Assembly (NCBI GenBank): GCA_964396385.1 | Contig: CAYNFH010000053.1 | Coordinates: forward strand, 1-29,131 | DNA: 29,131 bases | Reading direction: 5' to 3' | From: CAYNFH01 sp964396385 | Lineage (GTDB): Bacteria; Armatimonadota; Chthonomonadetes; Chthonomonadales; CAJBBX01 | In this document: positions 1 to 8,728 of the stretch, piece by piece | How the letters are laid out: the number at the start of each line of letters is the position of its first letter | Position numbering within the stretch: position 1 is the stretch's first letter | Notes under the pieces: model-generated | The model's input: the letters and a program-made list of their open reading frames with translations, nothing else | What the model was told of the DNA's origin: nothing | Databases searched by the model: none | Made by a program: the position numbers and the translations under genes

Positions 1-63
1 CATTTTCTTCGGGCCATATTTCAACCGGTACTCATGGAGTCTGAACTGTTACCTCCATCGAGC

Positions 64-100
64 TGCAGGAGTAGGCGGTGCTGCCGAGGACGAAGGTTAG
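64..100 (+). repeat. Copy 1 of a dispersed ~37-nt gene-tail repeat
   Basis: This segment matches three other places in the window (7623-7647, 15165-15201, 15728-15763), all in the same orientation. The core agtaggcggtgctgc is identical to the copy at 7623, and the distal gaaggttag is shared with the copy at 15165. In the fourth copy the reverse strand is the C-terminal coding end of a TIM-barrel gene. Here the reverse strand reads in an open frame without a start codon (about 32-171, ending VTVQTP), which may be a decayed gene end. This is the weakest of the four copies, because a 15-nt match in GC-rich DNA could arise by chance. Nothing else is recognisable in bases 1-177. Confidence 0.4.
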
Positions 101-177
101 ACGGATAAGGCCGCTGCCGGTTTCAGCCCCTGGTGTCGGTCCGGGAGGTAAGGCGGGAATTCCCACGCTGTAGGGGA

Positions 178-3100
178 TCAGTCAGTCCGCCACTGGTGCA
201 GAACGTGGCGGCTGTCCTCCGCCACCAGCAATTCTCCACCGGCGAACGTGAGGTTGCGGGCCTCCGCGTGCGCGTCCGCCGAGACCTCCAGCGATAGCAT
301 CTCCTGTAGGGTGGACATATTCCAGAGTTTGATTGTGCCGTCTTGGCTGCCGGTGGCAAGGGTCTTACCATCCGGGCTGAAAGCAACGGACCACACGGCC
401 GCGGGATGCGCGCGGAAGGTCCGAACGGACCGGAGGGAGCCGACATCCCACACGCACACAGTGCGCGACCATGTCCCTGCAACGAGCCTGGTTCCATCCG
501 GCGAGAAGGCAAGAGACTCGGTGGCACTGTAGTCGCCCGCGATCAGGCTGCCAGCCGGCTTGCCGGAGGGCAGGCGCCAGAGCCGGATGCGGCGGCCCTG
601 GCCCAGCGCCGCGGCCAGGAGCTTCCCGCCGGGCGCAATCGCCACAGCGTCCACCCGTTCGCCGCATCGTAAGGTTGTGGCGGCTATGCCCGACCGCAGA
701 TCGCGCACCTCGATCTCTCCATCATCGGGGGCTGAGGCGTTCCCCATTCCTATGGCGAGCAGATGGCGCTCCTTACAAAGGCCCACCGCCCACGTTTCGG
801 CGCGCCGCGTACGCAAGAAGACTGGCCGGCTCCCTGCGTCCGGCGCTCTCATCAAGAGCCCCCCTGAACGCAGGCCCGCGGCTACCGTGCCTCCACTGCA
901 ATGGATCTCGTAGGATCCGGCATTCTTGAACCACGGAACCAGGGCCGCGGCGGCCGGCCTGCTTACATCCCAGAGCTTTACATCCGGCCCTGCCGAGGTT
1001 GCGAGCCGCTGGCCGTGGTCGTAAAAGGCCAGGGAATTCACGCGGTCCGTATGGCCGATCAGGCGTTGCATCGCGCCTGTGCGGATGTCCGTAATGCCCA
1101 CCGTCTGATCCCAGCTCGCCGTTGCCACCATTCGGCCGTCTGGCGAGACTGAGAGGGCGGCGATGCGCTCGGCGTGAAGGCGCATCCTGAACTCAAGGCG
1201 GCGAGCGGCCGTGTTCCATGCCAGGAGATCACCCTCCGCGGTGCCCGCGAGCATCCGCTTGCCGTCCGGCGTGAACGCAAGGGAGAAGGGCATGCCACCT
1301 CTGATGGGGTACGCCGCCTGGTAGGTACCTGAGAGCGCGTCGTACACCCTGGCGGAGCTCCCGCTGCAGCAGGCAATGCGCTTTCCATCTGGAGCGAAGC
1401 ACGGCGCTCCGAGGTTACGCCGGGGGTCCAGTTGCAACCGGCGTGACAGCTTGCCGCCGATCTTCCAGATGTCTACTTGGCCGCCGCTGTCGCCGGTTGC
1501 GATCGAGGCGCCATCCGGGGAGAATGCAAGTGAAGTGATTGCTCTCCGGCTAACTTCCGTGGACACAACCTCGGCTTGCGATGCGACGTCCGTGAGCGCC
1601 AGTCGCCCGTCATCGCCCGCAGACGCGATCCACTTGCCGTTGGGAGAGAAACCAACCGCGGTGACGCCACCGGAATGGCACTTCATCTTGTAGAGCAGCC
1701 TCCGGCCAGGCAGGTTCCAGACGCGCACTGTTCCATCCTGGCTTCCAGTCGCCAGGAGCTGCGCGTCTGGTGAAACAGAGACGCAATATATGAGGGACGT
1801 GTCGGCAGGGAGCGTTGCGATATCGCGTTGAAGCTGCCGGCGGAGGTAGCGCCATTCGAATCCGCGGAGGCGGCTCAACCCTGACTCGGCTTCGATCGTA
1901 TTGAGGAGCTCTTCCGCCCGGCCATAGTTGCCGCCACCCATCGCCAACCCGGCGCCGGCCATGTCAGCGGCATAGAGTGCCTGCTCCTTCTCCTTCAGAC
2001 TGCGTGCAGCGTCCCGCGCGGACCGAATGGAGACGAAGGCGGCAGCCGAAACGGCCAGTAATACCACGGACGCGAGGCTCGCACTACGCAGCATTCCCGC
2101 CAGGTATGCGGACCGCTGGCGCCTGCGCTCCGCGTCCGGCATATTCTCGCGGATCCAGCGCAGGCCGAAAGCGCGCCCGTAGATGCGGTTGCGTATTTGG
2201 AGATAACCCCGGACGGAACGGACAATGCCGGATAGCTTGAGTTGAGCCACCAGTGACCGGGATTCGCCATCCTGTACGATTCCGCGCTTGAGAATCCGTC
2301 GGTACAAGTCGAGCAAAGCTGCCGGGTCCGCGTCGCAGCGGAGCAGCCGCTCCTGTACAAAGTGCAAGTTGTCATCCTGCAACCGCAGTTGCGGGCGCAG
2401 GAATAAATCGCGGCAGAGCGCATCGACGGCCTGAATGGGAGACCGGGATCTGGACCATGCGTCGGTGGATTCTACGACGGCCTGGCAGAGGCGCTGGGTG
2501 AGGTACGGATGGCCTCCGGTCCAGTGGAGGATGCGTTGAAGCAGATGCTCCGGACCCCCTAACCCCCTGAGAGGGGGAACTTTCTCGCCACCCTCAGGGC
2601 CACAGGATTTCGCGGACGTATGAACTTGCTTGAACGCTCCCCCTGGAGGGGGTTGGGGGATGAGGCCCTCTGCCAGGGGGGCAGCTTCCTCCGGGGTGAA
2701 ATCGGTGAGCTCAATGCGACGGCCGATGTTGAACGGCGTCACGTGGGGATTGCGGATGAGGTCCGACGGCGCGGCCACGCCCAAGAGGCAAAAGGTGAGC
2801 CGCTCGAATGCCGGATCCTCCGGCCGGCGGTTGTAGCAGGCGCGGATGGAGGCGAACAGGTCATCCGCGGAGAAGCCGAGCGCGCGCACAGAGTCGATCT
2901 CGTCCAGAAAGAGCACTACGCGGCCAGGCCTCCATTCCAGCACCACGTCCCGCAGGGCGCCTGCCCAACGCTCGACGGGGCTCAGATCCGGATGGCCATG
3001 CCAGTAGCCATCCACCTCTCTTTCGAGCTTGAACTCCGTTCCCATGCGGCTCACAAAGCTGCGGTACCAGGTTTCCGGATTACCGTGATATCCGAGCGCG

Positions 3101-3321
3101 GTGAGGTCCAGCACGGCTACGGCCGCGCCCTCGGCACGCAGGTGACCCGCCGCCCGGACCATAAGGCTCGATTTGCCCATCTGCCTCGGCGTTAGCACAT
3201 AGCAGAAGAGGCCATCCCGAAGGCACTCTAGGATTTCACGGTCTGCCCGGCGCGTTACGTACGACCGCGCATCGCGCGGCATGGCGCCGCCGGTAACGTA
3301 GAATCCGATGGGTTCAGCCAT
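178..3321 (-). CDS. Membrane-anchored AAA-like (AAA_35/STAND-like) ATPase with two WD40 propellers
   Basis: A 1047-residue multidomain protein. Residues 1-390 form an AAA-like ATPase of the AAA_35 type: conserved N-terminal FYVTGG, Walker A-like RQMGKSS at 46-52, Walker B VVLFLDE ending at D140-E141, and a GGHPYLTQ motif near 270. A hydrophobic segment at about 413-432 is probably transmembrane. It is followed by a coiled-coil-like linker and then 13-14 WD40 repeats with typical SPDG and LW(N/D) signatures, enough for two seven-bladed propellers. By family analogy it is a signal-transducing NTPase whose propellers sense a ligand or partner; no substrate can be assigned. The start at 3321 (MAEPIG) is chosen because its ATG overlaps the stop of the upstream gene by 8 nt and FYVTGG follows at the normal distance. 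Residues 221-256 are an inserted palindromic repeat absent from the sister ATPase at 3314-5146. Confidence 0.88.
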   Translation of the reverse strand: MAEPIGFYVTGGAMPRDARSYVTRRADREILECLRDGLFCYVLTPRQMGKSSLMVRAAGHLRAEGAAVAVLDLTALGYHGNPETWYRSFVSRMGTEFKLEREVDGYWHGHPDLSPVERWAGALRDVVLEWRPGRVVLFLDEIDSVRALGFSADDLFASIRACYNRRPEDPAFERLTFCLLGVAAPSDLIRNPHVTPFNIGRRIELTDFTPEEAAPLAEGLIPQPPPGGAFKQVHTSAKSCGPEGGEKVPPLRGLGGPEHLLQRILHWTGGHPYLTQRLCQAVVESTDAWSRSRSPIQAVDALCRDLFLRPQLRLQDDNLHFVQERLLRCDADPAALLDLYRRILKRGIVQDGESRSLVAQLKLSGIVRSVRGYLQIRNRIYGRAFGLRWIRENMPDAERRRQRSAYLAGMLRSASLASVVLLAVSAAAFVSIRSARDAARSLKEKEQALYAADMAGAGLAMGGGNYGRAEELLNTIEAESGLSRLRGFEWRYLRRQLQRDIATLPADTSLIYCVSVSPDAQLLATGSQDGTVRVWNLPGRRLLYKMKCHSGGVTAVGFSPNGKWIASAGDDGRLALTDVASQAEVVSTEVSRRAITSLAFSPDGASIATGDSGGQVDIWKIGGKLSRRLQLDPRRNLGAPCFAPDGKRIACCSGSSARVYDALSGTYQAAYPIRGGMPFSLAFTPDGKRMLAGTAEGDLLAWNTAARRLEFRMRLHAERIAALSVSPDGRMVATASWDQTVGITDIRTGAMQRLIGHTDRVNSLAFYDHGQRLATSAGPDVKLWDVSRPAAAALVPWFKNAGSYEIHCSGGTVAAGLRSGGLLMRAPDAGSRPVFLRTRRAETWAVGLCKERHLLAIGMGNASAPDDGEIEVRDLRSGIAATTLRCGERVDAVAIAPGGKLLAAALGQGRRIRLWRLPSGKPAGSLIAGDYSATESLAFSPDGTRLVAGTWSRTVCVWDVGSLRSVRTFRAHPAAVWSVAFSPDGKTLATGSQDGTIKLWNMSTLQEMLSLEVSADAHAEARNLTFAGGELLVAEDSRHVLHQWRTD
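2554..2661. repeat. ~108-nt palindromic MITE-like element inserted in frame in the ATPase gene
   Basis: The left end (2555-2580) reads ccccctaaccccct, gag, agggggaac. The right end (2636-2660) is its imperfect inverse, gctccccctggagggggttggggg. Each end is itself a small CCCCCT/AGGGGG palindrome, and together they form terminal inverted repeats of about 24 nt around a unique core of about 55 nt. The whole block has no stop in the reading frame of the ATPase and encodes residues 221-256, rich in Pro and Gly. No transposase is encoded. CCCCCTAACCCCCT palindromes of this style are common dispersed repeats in several bacterial genomes as I remember them; I see no second copy in this window. A target-site duplication is not evident. 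Confidence 0.75.
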
Positions 3322-5146
3322 CGAAGTCCAGCCGGACGCGGAAAAAGGTCTCGTACAGGCCACAGCGCATCCGCGCGTCCGCCGGCCCGGTCCCCGCTGC
3401 GACACCCGCGGCACGCAGCCGCAGGAAGCTCTCAGGCGTGCACTTCTTCCCTTTGAGCATAGAGCGGACAGCTTCCGTCAGCACTGCGTCACGCTCGAGC
3501 GACGCCGCGAGACGGTGCAGATGGTCCCAGAATGGGCCTTCCAGGCTCGCGCCGGAAGTCTCGAGACCGGCGAGCGTCGCGGATCCATCCGCAAGGGCCA
3601 CCAGTCCCCGCTGCGAGAGGTAGGGATTGCCGCCGACCAGCCTCCGGAAGCGCGACAATTCCGCGCCATCCTTCAGCGGGCTGCCATGCCGGAGGTTCAG
3701 CTCCGCTGTCTGGTTGGAATCGAAGTCAGAGAGGGCAATCCGCACACCGACGTTGAACGGCGATTGGTCCAGATTTGGGATGAAGAGGTGCGCTTCGGTG
3801 GCGTAGACCAACGCCAATGTGAGGCGCTCCAACAGCCGTGGTGATTCCCAGGCACGCTCGTTGAACCAGGCGCGCAATAGTCCGAACACTTCGCCGCGGT
3901 AGTCGCGGTGGAACAGCCTGTCGGTCTCCTCAATCGCCCACAGAATGGGCCTGTCCAGATGCGCCAGGACCTGGAGGCGGATGAACCGGTCGAAGTTGTC
4001 GTTCGGGGTTCTATCCGGCTCCCAGATGGAGTGCAGGCGGACGGGCAGCGACAGCGCGTCCGCGATCGCGGCTGCGAGCGCCAGGTAGAGGGAGCGAGCG
4101 CACTCGAGCTCGCGCGCACCGAGCTTCTGAAGGTCCGTCACAACGACATGGAAGCCCGCCTCGCGCGCTTGCTCGATCCCGCGAGCGAGCAGGGAGCTCT
4201 TGCCGACCTGGCGCGGCCCATGGATCCGCACAATGGCTGCTCTTTGCTCAATCGCCGACCGGAGCAGCTTATCTCCCTCACGCTCGATGTAGTAGGGCGA
4301 GTCCAGCGGTAGAGCGCCGCCGGCCGGGTCCGCGGCGCCGGCAACATCTGCCGGCGGAGCCGGAGTGGTCCGAACGCCGCTCTGCGCCAGCTCATAGAGC
4401 TCCACCAACTCCTGAGGCGGTCGCCGAACGCCACATGCGCGGTAAAGGGCTGCGGCGGCCTTCTCGTAATCCCGCACGGCTTCCCCCGGCTCGCCGCGGC
4501 GGATTCTCGCAGAGATGAGCGCTCGCCAGCCGGCGACGTGGATCGGCCGGATGCGGGTGGACCACTGGCGGTATCGGATCTCTGCGTCCAGGTCGCCGTT
4601 ATCGGCGGCCGTACCAGCCAGAGATTCGAACATGTCGGCCGCCTTCTCGTCCAGCTCCTGCCGCGCCTGTATAACCCACGGATCATCCCAGGACTCCAGG
4701 AGGGCGCCGCGCATCCGCAGCCGCAGGGCCTGCGCGCGATCCTGCGCGTTGGCGGACCTCATTCCGCGCTCGAACGCCAGCACATCCACCTCGGCTCCGT
4801 AGAAGTCCCATACGAGGTTGCCCTTATGCGATTCCAGCATCCCACCGTGCCGGCCGAGCATGCGGCGCAACTCCTTCTCCGCCTGCCGCACCATCTCCTC
4901 GGCATGATCGAGCGCTTCCCGCCCTTCGGCCATGGAAGGTACCAGCGCGCGCGCCACCGCGGCCCTGGAGACCTGCGCTCGGTGGCGGAGCGTCAGGTAA
5001 GCCAGCAGCCGGTCTGCCCGCCTCTCCCACACGTGTGGTGTGCGCTCAGAGTCGACGATGACCTCAAACGCGCCGAATAACCGGATGCACACACACCCTC
5101 GCTGCCGGCGCTCGTCGCCCTTGCTCTCTATCCCTGCCATGACCAT
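3314..5146 (-). CDS. SARP-like transcriptional regulator fused to an AAA-like ATPase
   Basis: A 610-residue protein. Residues about 20-115 resemble the OmpR-type winged helix of SARP regulators (IRLFGAFEVIVDSER, then RRADRLLAYL). Residues about 116-260 look like the bacterial transcriptional activator (BTAD) helical-repeat domain. Residues about 283-610 are an AAA_35-like ATPase with Walker A HGPRQVGKSSLL (309-320), Walker B PILWAIEETD and a GGNPYLSQRG motif, closely parallel to the neighbour at 178-3321. It probably binds DNA and is switched by ATP. Its stop overlaps the start of the AAA-WD40 gene by 8 nt, so the two are translationally coupled and likely work together. ATGs at 5146 and 5140 are both possible; neither has a clear Shine-Dalgarno sequence. 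It is divergent from the kelch gene, with 143 nt between the starts. Confidence 0.85.
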   Translation of the reverse strand: MVMAGIESKGDERRQRGCVCIRLFGAFEVIVDSERTPHVWERRADRLLAYLTLRHRAQVSRAAVARALVPSMAEGREALDHAEEMVRQAEKELRRMLGRHGGMLESHKGNLVWDFYGAEVDVLAFERGMRSANAQDRAQALRLRMRGALLESWDDPWVIQARQELDEKAADMFESLAGTAADNGDLDAEIRYRQWSTRIRPIHVAGWRALISARIRRGEPGEAVRDYEKAAAALYRACGVRRPPQELVELYELAQSGVRTTPAPPADVAGAADPAGGALPLDSPYYIEREGDKLLRSAIEQRAAIVRIHGPRQVGKSSLLARGIEQAREAGFHVVVTDLQKLGARELECARSLYLALAAAIADALSLPVRLHSIWEPDRTPNDNFDRFIRLQVLAHLDRPILWAIEETDRLFHRDYRGEVFGLLRAWFNERAWESPRLLERLTLALVYATEAHLFIPNLDQSPFNVGVRIALSDFDSNQTAELNLRHGSPLKDGAELSRFRRLVGGNPYLSQRGLVALADGSATLAGLETSGASLEGPFWDHLHRLAASLERDAVLTEAVRSMLKGKKCTPESFLRLRAAGVAAGTGPADARMRCGLYETFFRVRLDFDG

Positions 5147-5289
5147 TTATGCGCAACACACCCCGGCTTTCCCTCTACCGGCCCCGTCCAATTTCCGTCC
5201 GAAATCGTCGCCCGTGCGCCCTCACACTCTAGAATGGCCAGGTGCTGTATGCCGGGATGCGCTCTATGACAACACAGAGGAGGACAGAG

Positions 5290-7335
5290 ATGAAGTTGGA
5301 GAAGCTCCGTGCAAGCTTCTTGGTGGCGGCAGGGGCGTGCGCCCTCACGTGCACTGGAATGCCAGCAGCTATTGCTCAGAACTCGTGGCAGTTCGTTGCG
5401 CCGATGCTGCAAGCGCGCAACGAGTTCGGAGCCACAGCAACGCCCAATGGAACCATATACGCCGTAGGCGGCGGTTTCGCTGGACAGCACTTGACTGCGG
5501 TCGAGCGGTATGACCCTGCTGCCAATATGTGGAGTTCCGTGGCATCAACGCCCGAGCCGCGTGACGCGTGTACGGCCGCGGCCGGCCTGAATGGACGTGT
5601 GTACGTCTTTGGCGGCGCTTCGGATGGTTCCGTAGACTGCTACGACCCGGTGGCCGGCACTTGGTTCAAGGTTGCTGCCATGCCCGGTGGATCGCGCTCT
5701 TATCTTTCGGCGACGCGCGGGACAGACGGTCGTATTTACGTCGCCGGCGGGCTAGACGCGAGTGGTCCCCTGTCCCGTCTCGAAGTGTACGACACCACCC
5801 AGGACGCTTGGAGCGTGTTGCCCCCCATGCCGACCGCTAGAACCGAGACCGGCGCCGCAACGGCGCCGGACGGCCGCATTTTTGTGATTGGCGGGTCGAT
5901 CTATCTTGCGGGTGGGGGTTCCGCGCCCGTGACCACCGTGGAGACATACAATCCGTCCAGGGGAGTCTGGTCCACGGCCGCGCCGCTTCCGATTGCGCTC
6001 GGGAGTTGTGCCGCCGCAACTGGGGCCGACGGGCGGATCTACGCCATCGGAGACGGCATCACAAACGTGCAGGTATATGACCCTGTCACCAATACCTGGA
6101 GCGTTGGACCGCCACTCAATGTCGGCAGATATCGCACGGCCCTAGTGGCGGACTCCAACGGCGCTCTCTATACGCTGGGCGGCAACAACAACGGGCAATA
6201 CTTCAATAGCGTTGAAATGCTTGTCCTCCGGCAGCCGGACGCCAGCCCGCCAGTAACTTCCGCAGCCACGTCCGGCACAACCGGGACCGGCGGCTGGTAT
6301 AGGGGTGCGGTGACGGTCACACTCACAGCTACCGACCCAGACGGGGCCGGAGATGTGGCTCGCACCTATTACACAATAGATGGTGCGGCGCAGCAGACCT
6401 ACTCAGGGCCGTTCAGCGTCTCGGGTGACGGCACGCACACAGTGAGCTACTGGAGTGTTGACAAGGCGGGAAACGAGGAGAAGCCGCATCCCTCCCAGGG
6501 CATCTCTATAGACGCTACTCCTCCTTCTGTGTCCTTCGGCTCGCCCTCACCGGGCCCAAACACCTACGGCTGGAACAACACGGCGGTGGACCTGCCCTAC
6601 ACAGTCTCCGACAGCACGTCCGGAGTGGCAGGAGTTACATCGGGGACACTCCACTTTGCCTCTGAAGGAGCCGGCCAGACGCAGACGGTGACGGTGACGG
6701 ATAATGCGGGCAACTCGGCTAAGGTCACCTCACCTGTGGTGAACATCGATCTCACGCCGCCCTCCATCAGCATCACTGCGCCCGCTCAAGGGGCGGTCTA
6801 CCTGCTGAACCAGAGCGTCACGGTCAGCTTCACGGCTCAAGACGCGCTCTCCGGCATCCTCTCCTTCGGGAGCACCCTGGCTAATGGAACGGCGCTGCCT
6901 ACCTCCGGCCCAGGCAGCTTCTCGTTCGCTGTCTCTGCGCAGGACAAGGCGGGGAATAGCGCCACCGCAACCAGCAGCTACTCGGTGGGATACGCCGTTC
7001 AGGCTTTGTACGACCAGACGCGGGCGGTGAAGCAGGGAGCGTGCTATCCCATCAAGATCCAGCTCAACGATGCCAACGGGGTGGATGTCTCCTCCCCCGG
7101 AATCGTGGTGCATGCGGCAAGCGTGACTATGGCTTCCACCAGTGCGCCTGGCGCGCTGGTGGACACGGGTAACGCCAATCCGGACAACGACTTCCGCTTC
7201 GACAGCACTCTGGGAACCAGCGGCGGCTACATCTTCAACCTGAGCACCGCGCCGCTCAGTACCGGCACGTGGAACCTGAGCTTCACGGCCGGATCGGATC
7301 CAACCCTGCATTCCGTGCAGTTCCAGGTGAAGTAG
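5290..7335 (+). CDS. Secreted kelch-repeat protein with Ig-like and C-terminal PxKF domains
   Basis: A 681-residue exported protein. The start at 5290 follows a strong Shine-Dalgarno gaggagga (5277-5284) and opens a classic signal peptide of about 30 residues ending PAAIAQ. Six kelch repeats follow, each with a DGRIY(A/V)-GG and YDP-TW pattern, giving one six-bladed propeller. After about residue 310 come bacterial Ig/OmpL47-like modules (YYTIDGAAQQTYSGPFSVSG, then DKAGN repeats with TPPS linkers). The C-terminus resembles the PxKF domain (AVKQGACYPIKIQL ... SVQFQVK), seen on cell-surface proteins of several phyla. Its role is probably extracellular binding or attachment; the ligand is unknown. 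It has its own promoter region and a hairpin at 7362-7385. A decayed copy of its C-terminal end and 3'UTR lies at 14957-15125. Confidence 0.88.
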   Translation: MKLEKLRASFLVAAGACALTCTGMPAAIAQNSWQFVAPMLQARNEFGATATPNGTIYAVGGGFAGQHLTAVERYDPAANMWSSVASTPEPRDACTAAAGLNGRVYVFGGASDGSVDCYDPVAGTWFKVAAMPGGSRSYLSATRGTDGRIYVAGGLDASGPLSRLEVYDTTQDAWSVLPPMPTARTETGAATAPDGRIFVIGGSIYLAGGGSAPVTTVETYNPSRGVWSTAAPLPIALGSCAAATGADGRIYAIGDGITNVQVYDPVTNTWSVGPPLNVGRYRTALVADSNGALYTLGGNNNGQYFNSVEMLVLRQPDASPPVTSAATSGTTGTGGWYRGAVTVTLTATDPDGAGDVARTYYTIDGAAQQTYSGPFSVSGDGTHTVSYWSVDKAGNEEKPHPSQGISIDATPPSVSFGSPSPGPNTYGWNNTAVDLPYTVSDSTSGVAGVTSGTLHFASEGAGQTQTVTVTDNAGNSAKVTSPVVNIDLTPPSISITAPAQGAVYLLNQSVTVSFTAQDALSGILSFGSTLANGTALPTSGPGSFSFAVSAQDKAGNSATATSSYSVGYAVQALYDQTRAVKQGACYPIKIQLNDANGVDVSSPGIVVHAASVTMASTSAPGALVDTGNANPDNDFRFDSTLGTSGGYIFNLSTAPLSTGTWNLSFTAGSDPTLHSVQFQVK

Positions 7336-7361
7336 CCGCCATCTCCAAGGACAGCCCGCGT

Positions 7362-7385
7362 CCTCCCGCCCACCGGGGCGGGAGG
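7362..7385 (+). terminator. Terminator hairpin of the kelch/PxKF gene
   Basis: A perfect 10-bp stem cctcccgccc/gggcgggagg with the 4-nt loop accg lies 26 nt after the stop codon. No T-tract follows, so termination may need additional factors. The hairpin belongs to a 73-nt block (7315-7387) that is repeated at 15053-15125 with only three differences by hand count. Confidence 0.7.
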
Positions 7386-7391
7386 CCGCTT

Positions 7392-7597
7392 CTACCCGTG
7401 CTTTCGCGAGCGGGTCCGGCCCGTATAGGTTTGGCCCATGGCAGAGTACAGGTGTTCGCCCTCAACCTTACCTTCTTGAACATACCGAAAATGAGGCAAG
7501 TGGCAAGCACTTCCTCCACTTCCTCTGGCCAGGCACCGTGCTTTGCAATCAGCTTGTCCACAATCTGCCGCAGCCATACGACATCATCGATTCTCAC
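7392..7597 (-). pseudogene. Frameshifted and truncated BrnT-like toxin gene
   Basis: From a GTG at 7597 one frame reads RIDDVVWLRQIVDKLIAKHG followed by EEVEEVL. The match then continues in another frame as LPHFRYVQEGKVEGEHLYSA plus MGQTYTGR and stops at 7392. Joined, these reproduce the KHG-x-EEVEEVL ... G-x-T-x-x-GR pattern of BrnT/DUF4258-like RNase toxins. One base appears to be missing near 7497, and the usual C-terminal strand (RYLIVFF and the SAR motif) is gone. The GTG start overlaps the TGA of a short gene-tail fragment (RSTAYFRTL, about 7594-7645), a coupled arrangement resembling the isomerase-CopG junction at 15696-15699. No antitoxin is adjacent. Confidence 0.65.
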
Positions 7598-7622
7598 CGC
7601 AGTGATTCTTCCGGATCCATCA

Positions 7623-7647
7623 GGGTGCGGAAGTAGGCGGTGCTGCG
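7623..7647 (+). repeat. Copy 2 of the dispersed gene-tail repeat
   Basis: On the reverse strand this codes RSTAYFRTLMDPEE, close to the C-terminus RSTTYFRTLVEPEE of the intact TIM-barrel gene ending at 15696. It is preceded in frame by a stop and ends in a TGA overlapping the toxin remnant start, so only the tail of the gene remains. Same orientation as the copies at 64, 15165 and 15728. Confidence 0.6.
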
Positions 7648-7854
7648 TCACGCCCCTCTGGACACATTCACTTCACGTGCGCTGCGCGGATGCCCAATGG
7701 GCATGTATGACGCGGAAGCCCTCACACTATAGCTCCGAAGCATTTGCCAGTGTTCCGGACAGAGATAGTTCAGGAGGTCTGCGTCCGCGCGCGATACTCG
7801 GAGCCACCTCGCCACCCTGGCGCAGGAGTCGACATCGCATTCATGGTCATCCAT
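7648..7854 (-). CDS. Small hypothetical protein with Cys/His motif
   Basis: A 68-residue open frame starting at ATG 7854. It contains C6, C11, C32 and H35 in the context HECDVDSC and YLCPEHW, which could bind a metal such as zinc. The motif spacing and the aromatic residues around YLCPEHW look like a real small protein rather than random GC-rich reading. There is no obvious Shine-Dalgarno sequence and no family I recognise. Its stop overlaps the GTG that opens the reading frame of the toxin remnant region. It lies divergently from the DsbA-like gene at 8121. Confidence 0.45.
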   Translation of the reverse strand: MDDHECDVDSCARVARWLRVSRADADLLNYLCPEHWQMLRSYSVRASASYMPIGHPRSAREVNVSRGA

Positions 7855-8120
7855 AGGTGTTGCCTTTGCCCCGGTGGAGGGCTAGTGTATGCGGGGTCGG
7901 GCGGGTCTGCATCGACCACTGTACCAACCCGAGTTATGGGCCGGTCCCGTTCTCACGGCCTGCCGCGGGCTAGCCTATTCGGCAGTTTAACGCAGGTCCC
8001 GAGTCCGGCGACAGGGAGCGTCTGCTCCACTACCATAGAGGTTGAGCCGGCAACAGGCAGTGTGAGCTGTTTTACCAGCTCAATTGCACCCGTACCCGTG
8101 GAGAAGAGGTACCGATTATC

Positions 8121-8720
8121 ATGGAGACCCCGAGCCTTCAGCCGCCAGCAGGAATCCGGGATCACATCCGGGGTCCCATAACGGCGGCAGTGAACCTGGC
8201 GCTGTATTGTGACTTTGAATGCCCCGACTGCGGCAAGGCGTATATTGCACTCTGCGATGTCCGGCATAGGCTTGGCAGCCGGATCTGCTTTCTTTACCGG
8301 CACCGTCCTCAATCCGAGATACACCCGCACGCCCGCCACGCCGCGGAGGCCGCGGAAGCGGCGGGAAGGCAGGGCCGGTTCTGGGAGATGCACGACCTCC
8401 TCTTTGAACATCAGGGAGCGTTGAGCGATGCCCACCTGGTGGAGTACGCGGCCACGCTGCAACTGGACACGACCCAATTCCTGCGCGACATGGCGGGTCA
8501 CGTTCATACCGAGCGGATAGAGGAAGACGGCCGCACCAGCATATTGAGTGGCGTAGAGGCCACGCCTGCCTTCTTCATAAATGGAGTCCGCTACAACGGA
8601 CCCTGGGATAGCGAAGCTCTGATAGGCGCCCTCAAGCAAGCGGAGCGCTGGGTGGAGCAGGGTCGGGAGTCGGGTCCGGCAAACGAGGACGATATGATTA
8701 CGGCCGACGCGGGAATGTAG
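8121..8720 (+). CDS. Cytosolic DsbA/FrnE-like thioredoxin-fold oxidoreductase
   Basis: A 199-residue protein with the thioredoxin-fold active site CPDC at C34-C37 (DFECPDCGKAY), a central helical DsbA insert (HAAEAAEAAGRQGRFWEMHD), and a cis-proline loop GVEATPAFFINGVRYNG. This matches DSBA-family thiol oxidoreductases of the type often annotated near NhaA antiporters. There is no signal peptide, so it probably acts in the cytosol as a thiol reductase or oxidase. The start at 8121 is preceded by gagaagagg about 10 nt upstream. The long open frame on the opposite strand (7953-8639) is a shadow. Bases 7855-8120 contain no gene that I recognise. Confidence 0.88.
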   Translation: METPSLQPPAGIRDHIRGPITAAVNLALYCDFECPDCGKAYIALCDVRHRLGSRICFLYRHRPQSEIHPHARHAAEAAEAAGRQGRFWEMHDLLFEHQGALSDAHLVEYAATLQLDTTQFLRDMAGHVHTERIEEDGRTSILSGVEATPAFFINGVRYNGPWDSEALIGALKQAERWVEQGRESGPANEDDMITADAGM

Positions 8721-8728
8721 CCACGGCC

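Noticed and set aside
2620..3195. 191-residue plus-strand open frame inside the AAA-WD40 gene
   Set aside because: Antisense to the Walker A/B region of a real gene; begins inside the palindromic insert.
5230..5235. TAGAAT -10 box upstream of the kelch gene
   Set aside because: No acceptable -35 box at 16-18 nt distance, so a promoter is not claimed.
7953..8639. 228-residue minus-strand frame opposite the DsbA-like gene
   Set aside because: Shadow of the CPDC protein.
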